Notes: generated from the letters alone by a model not told the origin. Numbered from the stretch's first letter, positions 1 to 7,559 are shown. The stretch is 64,000 nucleotides of DNA from Vibrio superstes (GCF_003569005.1 NZ_BCUR01000004.1:2745633-2809632), one strand, 5' to 3'. Numbers and translations: made by a program.

Positions 1-804
1 CACAAGGCTCTGGACTTTGTTATTGACCCACTGCCAAACCATTTATTCACCCGCGATACCTCGTGCTGGATCTATGGCGGTGTCTCGCTAAACCCAATGA
101 TGAAGAAGGCCAGAAAGAGAGAAACCAACCATCTTCGAGCTATTTATCGTTGGCACCCGACTTTCGCTGAGCAAAGCTTTGAGAACTATCTCGGAAATGA
201 GAATGAGCATTACGACAACACCAATATCGAAGGTGGTGATGTATTAGTGATTGGCCGAGGTAGTGTGTTGATCGGTATGTCTGAGCGCACGACCCCACAG
301 GGTGTCGAAAACTTAGCCCATCGACTCTTTGAGACAGGACAAGCAACACAGGTCGTCGCATTGAGGCTACCTAAGACACGTTCATGCATGCACCTAGATA
401 CGGTAATGACCCAGCTCAATGTGGATACCTTTTCTATCTACCCAGAAGTCATTAACTCCTCTTTAGAGACTTGGGTTCTAACCCCATCAGAAAAAGGCCG
501 TGTGCACGCAGTTCAAGCTGACTCATACGCTAGCGCCATAAAAGATGCCCTAGGTTTACAAGAGCTTAAGATAGTCACCACAGGAGGCAACAGCTATGAA
601 GCAGAGCGCGAGCAATGGAATGATGCCAACAACGTTTTAACCGTTAAGCCTGGCGTAGTGATTGGTTATGAGCGCAATGTCTATACCAATGAAAAATACG
701 AACAAGCCGGCATCAAAGTGATATCGATTCCTGGAAACGAACTCGGTAGAGGACGTGGTGGCGCTCGTTGTATGAGTTGCCCTATTGAAAGGGATGCCAT
801 TTAA
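1..804 (+). CDS. arcA: Arginine deiminase, C-terminal part (5' end outside window)
   Basis: Arginine deiminase hydrolyses L-arginine to citrulline and ammonia, the first step of the ADI pathway in the cytoplasm. The frame is open from base 1 (HKALDFVIDPLPNHLFTRDT), so the N-terminal portion lies outside the window. Visible family motifs are the FTRDT segment, the ERTTPQGVENLA segment, and the C-terminal GGARCMSCPI with the nucleophilic cysteine. The ATG codons at 94 and 97 are internal methionines, not the start. The gene ends at 804, and an ArgR-type operator for argF begins on its last base. Family assignment is firm; whether it is expressed with argF cannot be told from sequence alone. Confidence 0.95.
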   Translation, partial: HKALDFVIDPLPNHLFTRDTSCWIYGGVSLNPMMKKARKRETNHLRAIYRWHPTFAEQSFENYLGNENEHYDNTNIEGGDVLVIGRGSVLIGMSERTTPQGVENLAHRLFETGQATQVVALRLPKTRSCMHLDTVMTQLNVDTFSIYPEVINSSLETWVLTPSEKGRVHAVQADSYASAIKDALGLQELKIVTTGGNSYEAEREQWNDANNVLTVKPGVVIGYERNVYTNEKYEQAGIKVISIPGNELGRGRGGARCMSCPIERDAI

Positions 805-842
805 GTGAATTTATATTTGATTTAAAAGAATTTATATGCAAT
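804..842 (+). promoter_or_regulatory. Tandem ARG boxes (putative ArgR operator of argF)
   Basis: Two 18-bp imperfect matches to the ARG box consensus (WNTGAATWWWWATTCANW) lie at 804-821 (TGAAT-TTAT-ATTTG core) and 825-842 (AGAAT-TTAT-ATGCA core). Each has two mismatches in the ten core bases. They are separated by 3 bp, the usual spacing of paired ARG boxes bound by an ArgR hexamer. They lie 34 bp before the argF start, so arginine-dependent repression of argF is the likely role. The match is read from sequence; ArgR binding is inferred. Confidence 0.7.
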
Positions 843-875
843 AAATCATAAATAACACCGAATGAGAGAACCCGT

Positions 876-1880
876 ATGGCCTACAACCTAAGAAACCGTA
901 ACTTTCTAAAACTTTTAGATTTTACTCAAAAAGAGATTCAGTTCCTATTAGACCTATCTGCTGATCTGAAAAAAGCTAAGTATGCAGGTACAGAGCAAAA
1001 GCGCTTACAGGGAAAAAACATCGCTCTCATTTTTGAGAAGTCTTCTACAAGAACACGCTGTGCGTTTGAGGTAGCGGCCTTTGATCAGGGCGCTCAGGTT
1101 TCTTATTTAGGTCCATCAGGCTCTCAAATTGGCCATAAAGAGTCGATGAAAGATACCGCTCGCGTCCTTGGACGCATGTATGACGGCATTGAGTATCGCG
1201 GATTCGGTCAAGCTATTGTCGAAGAGTTGGGCGAGTACGCAGGCGTACCTGTTTGGAACGGTCTAACGGACGAGTTCCATCCAACGCAAATCTTGGCGGA
1301 CTTCTTAACCATGCAAGAGCATGCACGCGGTAAGCAGCTTCATCAAATTAGCTTTGCTTACCTTGGTGATGCGCGCAACAACATGGGTAATTCATTACTG
1401 GTGGGCGCAGCCAAAATGGGTATGGATATTCGCTTAGTTGCGCCAAAAGCCTATTGGCCAGAAGAAGAGCTCGTCGCGCAATGTAAGGAAATCGCTCAAA
1501 GTAGCGGCGCGACCATCACCCTCACCGAGGATGTTGCCTCTGGAGTAGAAGGCTGTGATTTCTTATACACTGACGTTTGGGTCTCGATGGGTGAGCCTGC
1601 TGAAGCTTGGGAAGAGCGCATTGCTGTAATGAAGCCTTATCAAGTGAATATGGATGCCATTAAGGCAACCGGCAATCCACAAGTTAAGTTCATGCACTGC
1701 TTACCTGCTTTCCACGATGACCAAACCACTGTGGGTAAAGAAATAGCGGCTAAATATGGCATGCAGGGTCTTGAGGTTACCGATGAAGTCTTTGAGTCTG
1801 AGCACTCCATTGTCTTTGATGAAGCGGAAAATCGCATGCACACCATCAAGGCAGTAATGGTTGCTACCTTAGGTCAATAA
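876..1880 (+). CDS. argF: Ornithine carbamoyltransferase
   Basis: This enzyme makes citrulline from ornithine and carbamoyl phosphate in arginine biosynthesis. At 334 aa it is full length. The carbamoyl-phosphate loop SSTRTRCAFE is at about residues 56-65, HPTQILADFLTM at about 134-145, and the ornithine/catalytic motif HCLPAFHD at about 273-280. A GAGAGAA ribosome binding site precedes the ATG. It follows arcA by 71 bp, with tandem ARG boxes in the gap. Beside an arginine deiminase it could also run in the catabolic direction, splitting citrulline to carbamoyl phosphate; the sequence does not decide this. Confidence 0.97.
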   Translation: MAYNLRNRNFLKLLDFTQKEIQFLLDLSADLKKAKYAGTEQKRLQGKNIALIFEKSSTRTRCAFEVAAFDQGAQVSYLGPSGSQIGHKESMKDTARVLGRMYDGIEYRGFGQAIVEELGEYAGVPVWNGLTDEFHPTQILADFLTMQEHARGKQLHQISFAYLGDARNNMGNSLLVGAAKMGMDIRLVAPKAYWPEEELVAQCKEIAQSSGATITLTEDVASGVEGCDFLYTDVWVSMGEPAEAWEERIAVMKPYQVNMDAIKATGNPQVKFMHCLPAFHDDQTTVGKEIAAKYGMQGLEVTDEVFESEHSIVFDEAENRMHTIKAVMVATLGQ

Positions 1881-1895
1881 TTCTGACGCAAACGC

Positions 1896-1923
1896 TTGCG
1901 ATCGCATACTTAGCGCGTATAAT
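1896..1923 (+). promoter_or_regulatory. Promoter of the pyrL-pyrBI operon
   Basis: A perfect TATAAT -10 box at 1918-1923 has TTGCGA at 1896-1901 as -35, with a 16-bp spacer. It lies about 25 bp before the leader peptide start and just after the argF stop. This is a strong sigma-70 promoter for a pyrimidine operon controlled mainly at the downstream attenuator. Confidence 0.75.
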
Positions 1924-1948
1924 CCCAGACGATAAATAGGAGGGTTGT

Positions 1949-2026
1949 ATGCTACACCGTGGCAATCAAAACGTGACTAAGAAACACTGCCAACGCCGTG
2001 TTCCGCTCCTATTCATTCAGAATTGA
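1949..2026 (+). CDS. pyrL: pyrBI operon leader peptide
   Basis: This is a 25-residue open frame, starting MLHRGNQNVTKKHC and ending in a TGA at 2024-2026, with a strong upstream AGGAGGG ribosome binding site. The stop lies only 5 bases before the terminator stem at 2032. A ribosome that keeps up with RNA polymerase would therefore cover the 5' arm and prevent termination. This fits the UTP-sensitive attenuation known for enterobacterial pyrBI leaders, where low UTP stalls polymerase and lets the ribosome catch up. The E. coli peptide is longer (44 aa) and reads through its attenuator, so this compact version differs in detail. The function is inferred from position and architecture. Confidence 0.75.
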   Translation: MLHRGNQNVTKKHCQRRVPLLFIQN

Positions 2027-2031
2027 TTCTA

Positions 2032-2057
2032 GCCTCCCTTTTTAGGGGGGCTTTTTT
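2032..2057 (+). terminator. pyrBI attenuator (intrinsic terminator)
   Basis: The stem GCCTCCC (2032-2038) pairs with GGGGGGC (2045-2051) around the loop TTTTTA, followed by six Ts (2052-2057). It sits between the leader peptide stop and the pyrB start at 2085. Together with the leader peptide it forms a classic coupled attenuator responding to UTP supply. Confidence 0.9.
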
Positions 2058-2084
2058 ATGTGCGTACTATCAGGGGAAGAAACC

Positions 2085-3014
2085 ATGCAAAACACGCTTT
2101 TCAATAAGCACATCATCTCCATTCCAGAGCTAAACCGCGAAGAGCTTGAGCTTATTGTGCAAACGGCAGGAAAACTCAAATCAGAGCCAATGCCTACACT
2201 ACTAAAGAACAAGGTTGTCGCTAGTTGCTTTTTTGAGCCTTCTACACGCACACGCCTATCATTTGAAACCGCAATTCAACGTGTTGGCGGCAGTGTCATT
2301 GGTTTCGACAACGGCGGAAATACCTCACTGGCGAAGAAAGGCGAGACCCTAGCGGACTCAGTACAGGTAATCTCGACCTACGTTGACGCATTTGTGATGC
2401 GCCATCCTCAAGAAGGTGCAGCGCGACTAGCATCTGAATTTTCCAACGGCGTTCCAGTGATCAATGCTGGTGATGGTTCAAACCAACACCCTACGCAAAC
2501 CTTACTAGACCTGTTCTCAATCTACGAAACTCAAGGTCGCTTGGACAACCTTAACGTTGCTTTCGTTGGAGACCTAAAATACGGCCGCACAGTACACTCT
2601 CTTACCCAGGCTCTAGCTAAGTTCAGCAATGTTCGCTTTTACTTTATCGCGCCAGAAGCGCTTGCTATGCCTGACTATATCTGTGAAGAGCTAGATGAAT
2701 CTGGCATTGAATACAGCCTACATACTGATATGGAAAGCGTCATTCCTGAGTTAGATATTTTGTATATGACTCGAGTTCAAAAAGAACGTTTTGACGAATC
2801 TGAATATGCACATATCAAGTCGGCTTATATTTTGAATGCTGCTTTGCTGACAGAGGCACGTGAAAATCTAAAGGTTCTACACCCTCTACCTCGGGTTGAT
2901 GAAATCACCGTTGATGTCGATAAAACACCGCATGCCTACTACTTTACGCAGGCTGAAAATGGTGTGTATGCACGTGAAGCCCTGTTAGCGCTTGTTCTTA
3001 ACCAAACCCTGTAA
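2085..3014 (+). CDS. pyrB: Aspartate carbamoyltransferase catalytic subunit
   Basis: The catalytic chain of ATCase condenses carbamoyl phosphate and aspartate to carbamoyl aspartate in de novo pyrimidine synthesis. The ATG at 2085 is preferred over the in-frame ATG at 2058, because 2058 directly abuts the attenuator T-run while 2085 has an AGGGGAAG ribosome binding site. This gives 309 aa (E. coli 311). Motifs from the 2085 start are FEPSTRTRLSFE at about residues 51-62 (carbamoyl-phosphate binding), HPTQTLLDLFSI at about 134-145, and HPLPRVDEI near residue 266. It is followed closely by pyrI, its regulatory partner. Confidence 0.97.
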   Translation: MQNTLFNKHIISIPELNREELELIVQTAGKLKSEPMPTLLKNKVVASCFFEPSTRTRLSFETAIQRVGGSVIGFDNGGNTSLAKKGETLADSVQVISTYVDAFVMRHPQEGAARLASEFSNGVPVINAGDGSNQHPTQTLLDLFSIYETQGRLDNLNVAFVGDLKYGRTVHSLTQALAKFSNVRFYFIAPEALAMPDYICEELDESGIEYSLHTDMESVIPELDILYMTRVQKERFDESEYAHIKSAYILNAALLTEARENLKVLHPLPRVDEITVDVDKTPHAYYFTQAENGVYAREALLALVLNQTL

Positions 3015-3030
3015 TAGAGGAGATTTAACC

Positions 3031-3492
3031 ATGACTAAACCAACTCAATTACAAGTTGAAGCCATTAAAGACGGTACTGTAATCGACCATATTCCTGCAC
3101 ATGTGGGTATCAAGGTACTAAAGCTCTTCTCAATGCAAAAATCGAACGAGCGTGTCACCGTTGGCTTAAATCTGCCTTCATCTGCACTGGGTGCGAAGGA
3201 TATCCTTAAGATTGAAAATGTCTTCATCAACGAGGAGCAAGCGAGCAAGCTAGCCCTTTACGCTCCTTATGCGACAGTCAATCAGATTGAAGGCTACAAG
3301 GTAGTAAGGAAGCTTGAGCTTGAACTGCCAAGCCAAGTTCGTGGTGTGTTTGCTTGCCCGAACAGCAACTGTATTACCCACGGCGAACCAGTAGAAAGCC
3401 AGTTCAATGTGGTGGAAAAGAAAGACAGCATTCGTTTGAAATGCAAATACTGTGAAAAAGTGTATTCACGTGAAGTGGTCACTGAGTTATAA
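3031..3492 (+). CDS. pyrI: Aspartate carbamoyltransferase regulatory subunit
   Basis: The regulatory chain of ATCase binds CTP/ATP and gives allosteric feedback on PyrB. At 153 aa it matches the E. coli length. The start ATG at 3031 follows a GAGGAGA site; longer in-frame starts overlap pyrB and lack a site. The C-terminal zinc domain shows four cysteines as CPNSNC followed by CKYC. It is 16 bp after pyrB, so the two chains are made from one transcript under the attenuator. Confidence 0.97.
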   Translation: MTKPTQLQVEAIKDGTVIDHIPAHVGIKVLKLFSMQKSNERVTVGLNLPSSALGAKDILKIENVFINEEQASKLALYAPYATVNQIEGYKVVRKLELELPSQVRGVFACPNSNCITHGEPVESQFNVVEKKDSIRLKCKYCEKVYSREVVTEL

Positions 3493-3529
3493 CTAGTATT
3501 CGCTAAAACAAAACAGAAATGGAATGAAA

Positions 3530-3919
3530 ATGACGAAAGTACTGCATACTGACAATGCTCCAGCAGCAATTGGCCCTTACGTTCAAGGTGTTGACCTAGG
3601 CGGCATGGTAATGACTTCAGGCCAGATCCCTGTAAACCCAGAAACAGGCGAAGTGTCTTCTGATATTGCAGAGCAAGCGAGACAGTCTCTAGAGAACGTT
3701 AAAGCTGTAGTTGAATCATCAGGTCTAACTGTTACTGACATCGTTAAGATGACGGTATTCGTTAAAGACCTAAATGACTTCGGTACAGTCAACGAGGTAT
3801 ACGGTAAGTTCTTCGATGAGCACAAGGTAGCAAACTACCCTGCACGCTCTTGTGTAGAGGTAGCGCGTCTTCCTAAAGATGTAGGTATCGAGATCGAAGC
3901 TATTGCGGTTCGCAAATAA
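3530..3919 (+). CDS. ridA: RidA family enamine/imine deaminase
   Basis: RidA hydrolyses reactive 2-aminoacrylate-type enamines released by PLP enzymes, protecting other enzymes in the cytoplasm. The protein is 129 aa from ATG 3530, which aligns with the E. coli start (MTKVLHTDNAPAAIGPYVQG); an ATG at 3524 is two codons upstream. Signature segments include ITS-like TSGQIPVNP, VFVKDLNDF, and PARSCVEVARLPKDV with the conserved Arg that binds the substrate carboxylate. It follows pyrI by 37 bp and precedes a strong terminator, so it probably belongs to the pyrBI operon. Confidence 0.95.
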   Translation: MTKVLHTDNAPAAIGPYVQGVDLGGMVMTSGQIPVNPETGEVSSDIAEQARQSLENVKAVVESSGLTVTDIVKMTVFVKDLNDFGTVNEVYGKFFDEHKVANYPARSCVEVARLPKDVGIEIEAIAVRK

Positions 3920-3937
3920 CCTTATATCTTGATAGAC

Positions 3938-3962
3938 AAGGGAGCTTAGGCTCCCTTTTTTT
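3938..3962 (+). terminator. Terminator after ridA
   Basis: The stem GGGAGC (3940-3945) pairs with GCTCCC (3950-3955) around the loop TTAG. It is extended by AA/TT pairs and followed by a run of Ts to 3962. It ends the pyrBI-ridA transcript. Confidence 0.9.
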
Positions 3963-4014
3963 ATTTGTAAAAAATGGGACTACTAAAACTCGTACCGTAT
4001 AAAAGAGGAGCAGA

Positions 4015-4052
4015 TAAAATAAAACCTCAGGCAGAATTGTATCCACCTGAGG
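4015..4052 (-). terminator. Terminator after plsC-like gene (minus strand)
   Basis: On the minus strand CCTCAGG (4052-4046) pairs with CCTGAGG (4031-4025) across a 14-base loop, followed by TTTTATTTTAT (4024 downward). It lies about 40 bp after the stop of the acyltransferase. With the ridA terminator it separates the two convergent units. Confidence 0.75.
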
Positions 4053-4090
4053 CTATCTCGATATAATTGAACGACTATCCAATCGCTGTC

Positions 4091-4834
4091 TTAGTTTTTT
4101 ACACCATCAGCGGAATTTCTCGCATCAACTTCATCATCTAAATCTTTCAGCTTCTCTTTCATTTGATCACGGCAGAGTTCAGCCAATTTTCTTACTTCCG
4201 TCTTGCTGTATTCAGAGGTATCAACGCTTGGAAGCATTTCAATAATCACGTGACCATTATTCCAACGGTTAAGCTTAATCTTATCCTGAGTCGTACTACA
4301 AACGATTGGAATAATTGGAGTTTCTGCACCTATTGCTGCGTGAAATGCGCCAGTTTTAAACGGCATTAAACCACGACCACGTGAACGGGTTCCCTCTGGA
4401 AACATCCATACAGAAAGGTGGCTCTCTTTCATTTTATCGATAACTTGGTCGATAGTGCCCATCGCTTTAGAGCGGTTAGCTCTATCGATAAGAATATTAC
4501 CCGTCAGCCAATAGATTTGACCAAACAACGGCAACCACAACAGGCTTTTCTTACCCACAGTAACCACTCTAGGGGTCACTGCTGAAGATACAGTAAATAG
4601 ATCCCAAGAGTTCTGATGGTTTGCGATGTATATCGCCTGGCTACGCTTGTACGCATCCTCAGGTAGTCTTAGTTCCAACTTGATACCAAATACACGGTGC
4701 ATCGCGCCGAACATGCGTCCAAAGTTAAATACGTGTTTTGGGTTTCTTGGGCTAAATAGGCAGTAACCGCACCCAAACACAAACATCAATACAGCAAAAA
4801 TTGCGACTAAAATTATGCGCACTAAAGCAATCAT
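4091..4834 (-). CDS. plsC: 1-acyl-sn-glycerol-3-phosphate acyltransferase (PlsC family)
   Basis: This enzyme transfers an acyl chain to lysophosphatidic acid to make phosphatidic acid at the inner membrane. At 247 aa it is close to E. coli PlsC (245 aa). A hydrophobic N-terminal anchor covers about residues 3-27. The acyltransferase motifs are NHQNSWDLF (HX4D, about residues 72-80) and FPEGTRSRGRG (about 145-155). The start ATG follows an AGGAAT site. It stands alone, with its own terminator downstream and a 224-bp gap upstream. PlsC proper is the best call, but a paralogous lysophospholipid acyltransferase cannot be excluded without alignment. Confidence 0.85.
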   Translation of the reverse strand: MIALVRIILVAIFAVLMFVFGCGYCLFSPRNPKHVFNFGRMFGAMHRVFGIKLELRLPEDAYKRSQAIYIANHQNSWDLFTVSSAVTPRVVTVGKKSLLWLPLFGQIYWLTGNILIDRANRSKAMGTIDQVIDKMKESHLSVWMFPEGTRSRGRGLMPFKTGAFHAAIGAETPIIPIVCSTTQDKIKLNRWNNGHVIIEMLPSVDTSEYSKTEVRKLAELCRDQMKEKLKDLDDEVDARNSADGVKN

Positions 4835-4921
4835 CGTTTAATTCCTAGCGATATCCTTCGCTGTTTATTGTTATGCCCGACATATCCAGATCTCGGGAAC
4901 ACTTTTAATGGAGGTCTTTGT

Positions 4922-4944
4922 AGCCCTATGCATTGTATAGGGCT
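4922..4944. repeat. Inverted repeat in the plsC-murA gap
   Basis: AGCCCTAT (4922-4929) and ATAGGGCT (4937-4944) form a perfect 8-bp inverted repeat around a 7-base loop, about 80 bp upstream of the plsC start. It has no T-run on either side, so it is not an obvious terminator. It may be an operator or an RNA hairpin in the plsC leader; no function can be assigned. Confidence 0.5.
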
Positions 4945-5002
4945 CAAACTAAGTGCATAAACTTACCGACAGTGGCGTATTTAGCTGCTTACAAGTCTAC
5001 CA

Positions 5003-5034
5003 AATAAAAAAGCCGAAACCACACGGTTTCGGCT
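5003..5034 (-). terminator. Terminator after murA
   Basis: AGCCGAAACC (5011-5020) and GGTTTCGGCT (5025-5034) form a 10-bp stem with a 4-base loop. On the minus strand the stem is followed by a run of Ts (the A-run 5006-5011 on the given strand). It closes the mla-ibaG-murA transcript. Confidence 0.9.
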
Positions 5035-5058
5035 CTAAATGTCATCTAAATAACGTAA

Positions 5059-6327
5059 TCAGTCGTTAAATCTTTGTATATCTGCACCTAACAAGCTGAG
5101 TTTGTGCTCAATACGGTCGTAGCCGCGATCGATGTGGTAGATGCGGTCAACAATGGTTTCACCTTTAGCAATACATCCCGCAATCACAAGACTCGCTGAT
5201 GCTCGTAAGTCTGTTGCCATAACCTGTGTACCACTAAGGCCTTCGCTATCGCCACAGATAACCGTGTGACCCTCAATCTCTGCTTTTGCACCCATACGTT
5301 GCAGTTCAGGGACGTGCATGAAACGGTTTTCAAAGATGGTTTCAGTGATCACACCGCCACCTTTGGCCATCATATTCAACAAGGTAAATTGAGCTTGCAT
5401 ATCGGTTGGAAAACCTGGGTGTGGTGCCGTGCGTATTGTGATTGCCTTTAGCTCACCGCTGGTCATATCCGCAGAGATCCAATCTTCGCCTGTCTCAACC
5501 TTAACGCCAGCTTCTTCTAACTTAGCGAGTACCGATTCAAGCAGATTTGCACGAGTATTGCGACAAATCACCTTACCACCAGAAACCGCTGCGGCTACTA
5601 GGAAGGTACCTGTTTCGATGCGATCAGGCACAACAGTATGCTCACCACCACCGAGGCGCTCTACACCCTCGATAGTAATAGTATCCGTGCCTGCGCCTGA
5701 GATTTTTGCACCTAAGGTATTTAAGAACTCAGCAGTATCGACGATCTCTGGCTCACGAGCAGCGTTGTCTAAAACCGTAGTGCCTTCTGCTAGTGTTGCT
5801 GCGCTCATAATGGTGATAGTAGCGCCTACGCTCACTTTATCCATTACGATGTGTGAGCCCTTTAAGCGCCCATCAACCTTAGCTTTAACATAACCATCTT
5901 CTAGAGTGATTTCTGCGCCAAGATGCTCAAGACCCTGAATGTGCAAATCCACAGGACGTGCGCCGATAGCACAGCCACCAGGCAGACTCACTTGGCCTTC
6001 ACCAAATCTTGCCACTAGTGGACCCAATGCCCAAATAGACGCTCGCATGGTTTTTACTAGCTCATAAGGAGCACAGAATTGGTTGATGCCCGATGAGTCT
6101 ACTTGCAAAGTGGTAGTATCGCCATCGCGTGATGCTTTTGCACCCAACTGCTGCAGTAGTGCCATGCTTGTATCGATGTCACGCAGTTTAGGTACGTTGT
6201 GCAACGCTACAGGCTCTTCTGCTAAAATCGCAGAGAATAAAATAGGTAAGGCCGCATTTTTAGCGCCAGAAATCGAAACCTCACCACTGAGTGGTGCCGA
6301 CGATCCAGTTACTCGAAATTTTTCCAT
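5059..6327 (-). CDS. murA: UDP-N-acetylglucosamine 1-carboxyvinyltransferase
   Basis: MurA transfers enolpyruvate from PEP to UDP-GlcNAc, the first committed step of peptidoglycan synthesis and the target of fosfomycin. The protein is 422 aa, full length. Lys23 in SGAKNAALP and the catalytic Cys119 in the loop LPGGCAIGARPVDLH are both present, so it should be fosfomycin-sensitive as a target. The ATG follows an AAGGAT site and starts 9 bp after ibaG ends. It is the last gene of the mlaFEDCB-ibaG-murA unit. Confidence 0.98.
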   Translation of the reverse strand: MEKFRVTGSSAPLSGEVSISGAKNAALPILFSAILAEEPVALHNVPKLRDIDTSMALLQQLGAKASRDGDTTTLQVDSSGINQFCAPYELVKTMRASIWALGPLVARFGEGQVSLPGGCAIGARPVDLHIQGLEHLGAEITLEDGYVKAKVDGRLKGSHIVMDKVSVGATITIMSAATLAEGTTVLDNAAREPEIVDTAEFLNTLGAKISGAGTDTITIEGVERLGGGEHTVVPDRIETGTFLVAAAVSGGKVICRNTRANLLESVLAKLEEAGVKVETGEDWISADMTSGELKAITIRTAPHPGFPTDMQAQFTLLNMMAKGGGVITETIFENRFMHVPELQRMGAKAEIEGHTVICGDSEGLSGTQVMATDLRASASLVIAGCIAKGETIVDRIYHIDRGYDRIEHKLSLLGADIQRFND

Positions 6328-6336
6328 TACTTATCC

Positions 6337-6591
6337 TTAAAGCGACATTAGTTTTTTATCGCGCTGCCACTCTTCGGGAGTAAAAGCCTTGATAGATACT
6401 GCATGAATATCATTTCTTTGGATGTATTCCATCAAAGGTGCATAGATAAGCTGTTGCTTCTTAACACGACTCATACCTTCAAAAGATGCATCAACTGCAA
6501 CTACTTCGTAGTGGCTACCTTCGCCTTTCACATGAATCTCTTCAAGCTGCAACGCGTCGTCGAGCAACTTCTTAACTTGTGTAATATCCAC
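6337..6591 (-). CDS. ibaG: BolA family protein IbaG (YrbA)
   Basis: IbaG is a small BolA-type protein; family members bind monothiol glutaredoxins and Fe-S clusters, and IbaG is linked to acid stress and envelope homeostasis. The preferred start is the GTG at 6591, preceded by GAGGG at ideal spacing. It gives 84 aa, the same length as E. coli IbaG, and lies inside the end of mlaB, overlapping it by 20 bp. An upstream TTG at 6603 would add four residues but lacks a ribosome binding site. The BolA-fold segments HVKGEGSHYEVVAV and SRVKKQQLIYAPLMEYI are clear. Confidence 0.93.
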   Translation of the reverse strand: MDITQVKKLLDDALQLEEIHVKGEGSHYEVVAVDASFEGMSRVKKQQLIYAPLMEYIQRNDIHAVSIKAFTPEEWQRDKKLMSL

Positions 6592-6916
6592 TTTTACCCT
6601 CAATCTCGATTTCTATATGCCCCGCCAGTAATGGCATTGCATTGCTCACTTCAAATAGTGTAAGCAGTTTATTTGGTACAGATCGCAACATTATATGGCA
6701 GTTACAATTTTTTGCATGTTCAATTAAGTGCAGAATGAGTGCCATTGCCGCAGAATCGGAATTTAGCACCTCATTTAGGTCGATTTCTAGCCGCCCTACA
6801 CTTGGGGACCATTGCAAAATCTGCTGCCAAAGCTGCGGAACACTGTTTCTATTCAACACACCTCTAATCTCGGCATGCTGTTCATCAATTACTATCCAAG
6901 ACGCTGCAGTGTTCAT
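6572..6916 (-). CDS. mlaB: Mla system cytoplasmic STAS protein MlaB
   Basis: MlaB is the small STAS-domain subunit that binds the ATPase MlaF and is needed for assembly and activity of the MlaFEDB transporter, which moves phospholipids between the inner and outer membranes. The protein is 114 aa, somewhat longer at its C-terminus than E. coli MlaB. The STAS core includes LEIDLNEVLNSDSAAMALILHL, with the conserved serine of the DSAAM segment. Its ATG overlaps the mlaC stop (TAATG) and its 3' end overlaps ibaG by 20 bp, consistent with translational coupling. Confidence 0.92.
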   Translation of the reverse strand: MNTAASWIVIDEQHAEIRGVLNRNSVPQLWQQILQWSPSVGRLEIDLNEVLNSDSAAMALILHLIEHAKNCNCHIMLRSVPNKLLTLFEVSNAMPLLAGHIEIEIEGKSGYYTS

Positions 6917-7557
6917 TATTTTGCAGGCTCATAGCGAATTGGGGTCTTAGCAAGCCTTGCTAACTCTTCTGTTACCGCAGGAAGGCCATCACTACGGATC
7001 TTTCCGCCCCACTCGGATTGCTTGCTGGATATCAGACTGACACCTTCAGCAACCATATCAAAGGCTTGCCACTCGCCGGTTTTCTTATCTTTGCGCCACT
7101 TAAATTCAATCTTAATCGGCGGGCGATCACCCTGCACAATTTCAACCGGAATAGACACGATACGTTGGTCATCTCTTATGGGCTTAGGCTTTGAGTAATT
7201 TATCTGTTGGTCTTTGTATTGGGTAAGCACCTGTGCGTATGAGGTTACCAAATACTCACGAAAGACCACCAAGAAGTCAGCCACTTCGGCTTTGTCGGCT
7301 TTTTTCAGGTAACTCCCTAATACCTTTAAGCCTGCATAACGGTCATTGACGTACGGCATTAGCTCTTCTTCTACGACAACTTTAAGTTGGTCTGGAGACT
7401 CCCTTAATTGCGCCTGTTCATTTTTGAGCCTGTCAAACGTATTGCTCCCTACCTGCTCCATCATCTGATATGGCTGAGTTTTATCAACGTTTGCTCCCCA
7501 GACAATCGGTGAACAAAGCATTAAAATCAATGAGATAAATCTAAGAATGCATTTCAT
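6916..7557 (-). CDS. mlaC: Periplasmic phospholipid shuttle MlaC
   Basis: MlaC is the soluble periplasmic carrier that ferries phospholipid between the outer-membrane MlaA-porin complex and the inner-membrane MlaFEDB complex. The 213-aa protein has a signal peptide (MKCILRFISLILMLCSPIVWG, probable cleavage after Ala22) and the Ttg2D/MlaC domain (for example YAGLKVLGSYLKKADKAEV and VNYSKPKPI-like segments). It lies between mlaD and mlaB with a 2-bp gap and a 1-bp overlap. Confidence 0.96.
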   Translation of the reverse strand: MKCILRFISLILMLCSPIVWGANVDKTQPYQMMEQVGSNTFDRLKNEQAQLRESPDQLKVVVEEELMPYVNDRYAGLKVLGSYLKKADKAEVADFLVVFREYLVTSYAQVLTQYKDQQINYSKPKPIRDDQRIVSIPVEIVQGDRPPIKIEFKWRKDKKTGEWQAFDMVAEGVSLISSKQSEWGGKIRSDGLPAVTEELARLAKTPIRYEPAK

Positions 7558-7559
7558 AC

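Noticed and set aside
5429..5893. Long open frame antisense to murA (154 codons)
   Set aside because: It lies wholly inside murA, has the composition of a shadow frame and shows no known motif or ribosome binding site.
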